From assembly GCA_020344295.1 (NCBI GenBank), contig CP070819.1, forward strand, positions 189,510-195,441: a DNA stretch of 5,932 nucleotides, read 5' to 3'. Shown here in pieces: positions 5,590 through 5,932 of this stretch (position 1 is the stretch's first letter; each line of letters opens with the position of its first letter). The notes under the pieces were generated by a model. The model saw nothing but the letters and a program-made list of their open reading frames with translations, did not search any database and had not been told where the DNA came from. The position numbers and the translations under genes were made by a program. This DNA comes from Dehalococcoidia bacterium (GTDB lineage: Bacteria; Chloroflexota; Dehalococcoidia; SZUA-161).

Positions 5590-5639
5590 CCCACGATGAT
5601 AACGCAACATTTTCTTCAAAGTAATAACATCGAAGTGGG
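5590..5639 (-). other. Weak long-range hairpin just downstream of the partial right-edge gene
   Basis: CCCAC-GATG (5590-5598) can pair with CATC-GTGGG (5628-5631 and 5635-5639), making 9 bp with a 3-nt bulge and a 29-nt loop. It begins 3 bp beyond the stop codon of the right-edge minus-strand gene, where a transcript end could be. No U-run follows on the minus strand, so it is not a standard intrinsic terminator. The remainder of 5497-5642 shows no gene or other recognisable signal. Confidence 0.2.
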
Positions 5640-5642
5640 CGT

Positions 5643-5932
5643 TCACTTGGCATCGATATCGGGATTTTCAATCCAGTTTTCATGTTCTTCAGGTTTTATA
5701 CACTCCGTATTTGCCCATTCGAACGGTTCTCTCCAGCAGGCTCCGACCCTTGCGTTCGGACCAGGTGGGCCACCTTCACGGATAGGTCTATCGAAAATCC
5801 CTTTGATTCTTAGCACCCAGTTTATGACTGGTATATTGCGGCAAATCAATTGTATTGGAGTTAGCTCGACAGGAGATCCCCATTTCCCGGTAAAATTCAA
5901 CCAGCGCCATTCATCGTGCCAATGCTCTTGGA
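5643..5932 (-). CDS. C-terminal fragment of an unidentified Trp/Gly/Pro-rich protein (possibly Vps62/DUF946-like), start outside the window
   Basis: The minus-strand frame is open from the right edge to a TGA at 5645-5643, giving about 95 residues. A TTG at 5900-5898 could be taken as a start, but codons upstream (QEHWHDEWRW) continue the same aromatic-rich style and no ribosome site stands out, so this is probably the 3' end of a longer gene. Visible features are EWRWLNFTGKWGS, an aliphatic stretch PIQLICRNIPVINWVLRI, GGPPGPNAR, and WREPFEWANTE before an acidic tail. The order W-x-x-F-x-G-x-W-G, then G-P-x-G-P, then W-x-x-P recalls the C-terminal end of Vps62-like (DUF946) proteins and bacterial relatives; this is pattern recall, not an alignment. 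Function, start and localisation are unknown. Confidence 0.55.
   Translation of the reverse strand, partial: QEHWHDEWRWLNFTGKWGSPVELTPIQLICRNIPVINWVLRIKGIFDRPIREGGPPGPNARVGACWREPFEWANTECIKPEEHENWIENPDIDAK

Overview
The window looks like a bacterial chromosome segment of moderate GC content, with sigma70-type promoters and mostly good Shine-Dalgarno sites. A [4Fe-4S]-type PurF, an MtaA-like relative of uroporphyrinogen decarboxylase and a PF06262 minizincin would fit an anaerobic or sediment lineage such as Chloroflexota (Dehalococcoidia-like). That placement is an impression from protein families, not a demonstrated assignment.

Left part (1-2480, minus strand): a two-gene purine biosynthesis unit, purF then purM, reads leftward. 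purF (2399-996) begins at a TTG codon behind a clear AGGAG site and has a strong promoter (TTGACC, 17 bp, TATAAT). purM follows after 33 bp, begins at a GTG codon, and runs off the left edge with roughly its last 30-45 codons missing. The two enzymes catalyse steps 1 and 5 of IMP synthesis.

Middle part (2570-5126, plus strand): a divergent promoter (TTGACA, 18 bp, TACAAT) drives a roughly 90-nt leader and four tightly packed genes with gaps of 26, 17 and 18 bp. They encode a URO-D/MtaA-superfamily protein that seems to lack the zinc ligands of its methyltransferase relatives, a pyridoxamine-5'-phosphate-oxidase-fold protein, a YfcE/MJ0936-like metallophosphoesterase with an unusual GDDD motif, and a minizincin-type metallopeptidase. 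The spacing suggests one operon, but no shared pathway can be read from the sequence. This is the least explained part of the window.

Right part (5127-5932): a 183-bp gap carries a good promoter (TTGACA, 17 bp, TATTCT) for a complete tRNA-Ala(CGC) with the G3-U70 identity pair and an encoded CCA. Thirty-eight bp further lies a tRNA-like sequence with a valine-type anticodon loop. It has lost bases in the anticodon and T loops and its acceptor strands cannot pair, so it looks like a tRNA pseudogene. The next 146 bp (5497-5642) are AT-richer and hold only a weak long-range hairpin. At the right edge a minus-strand reading frame gives the C-terminal 95 residues of a Trp/Gly/Pro-rich protein whose start lies outside the window; it vaguely recalls Vps62-like (DUF946) proteins.

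No mobile element, CRISPR array or recognisable defence system is visible.
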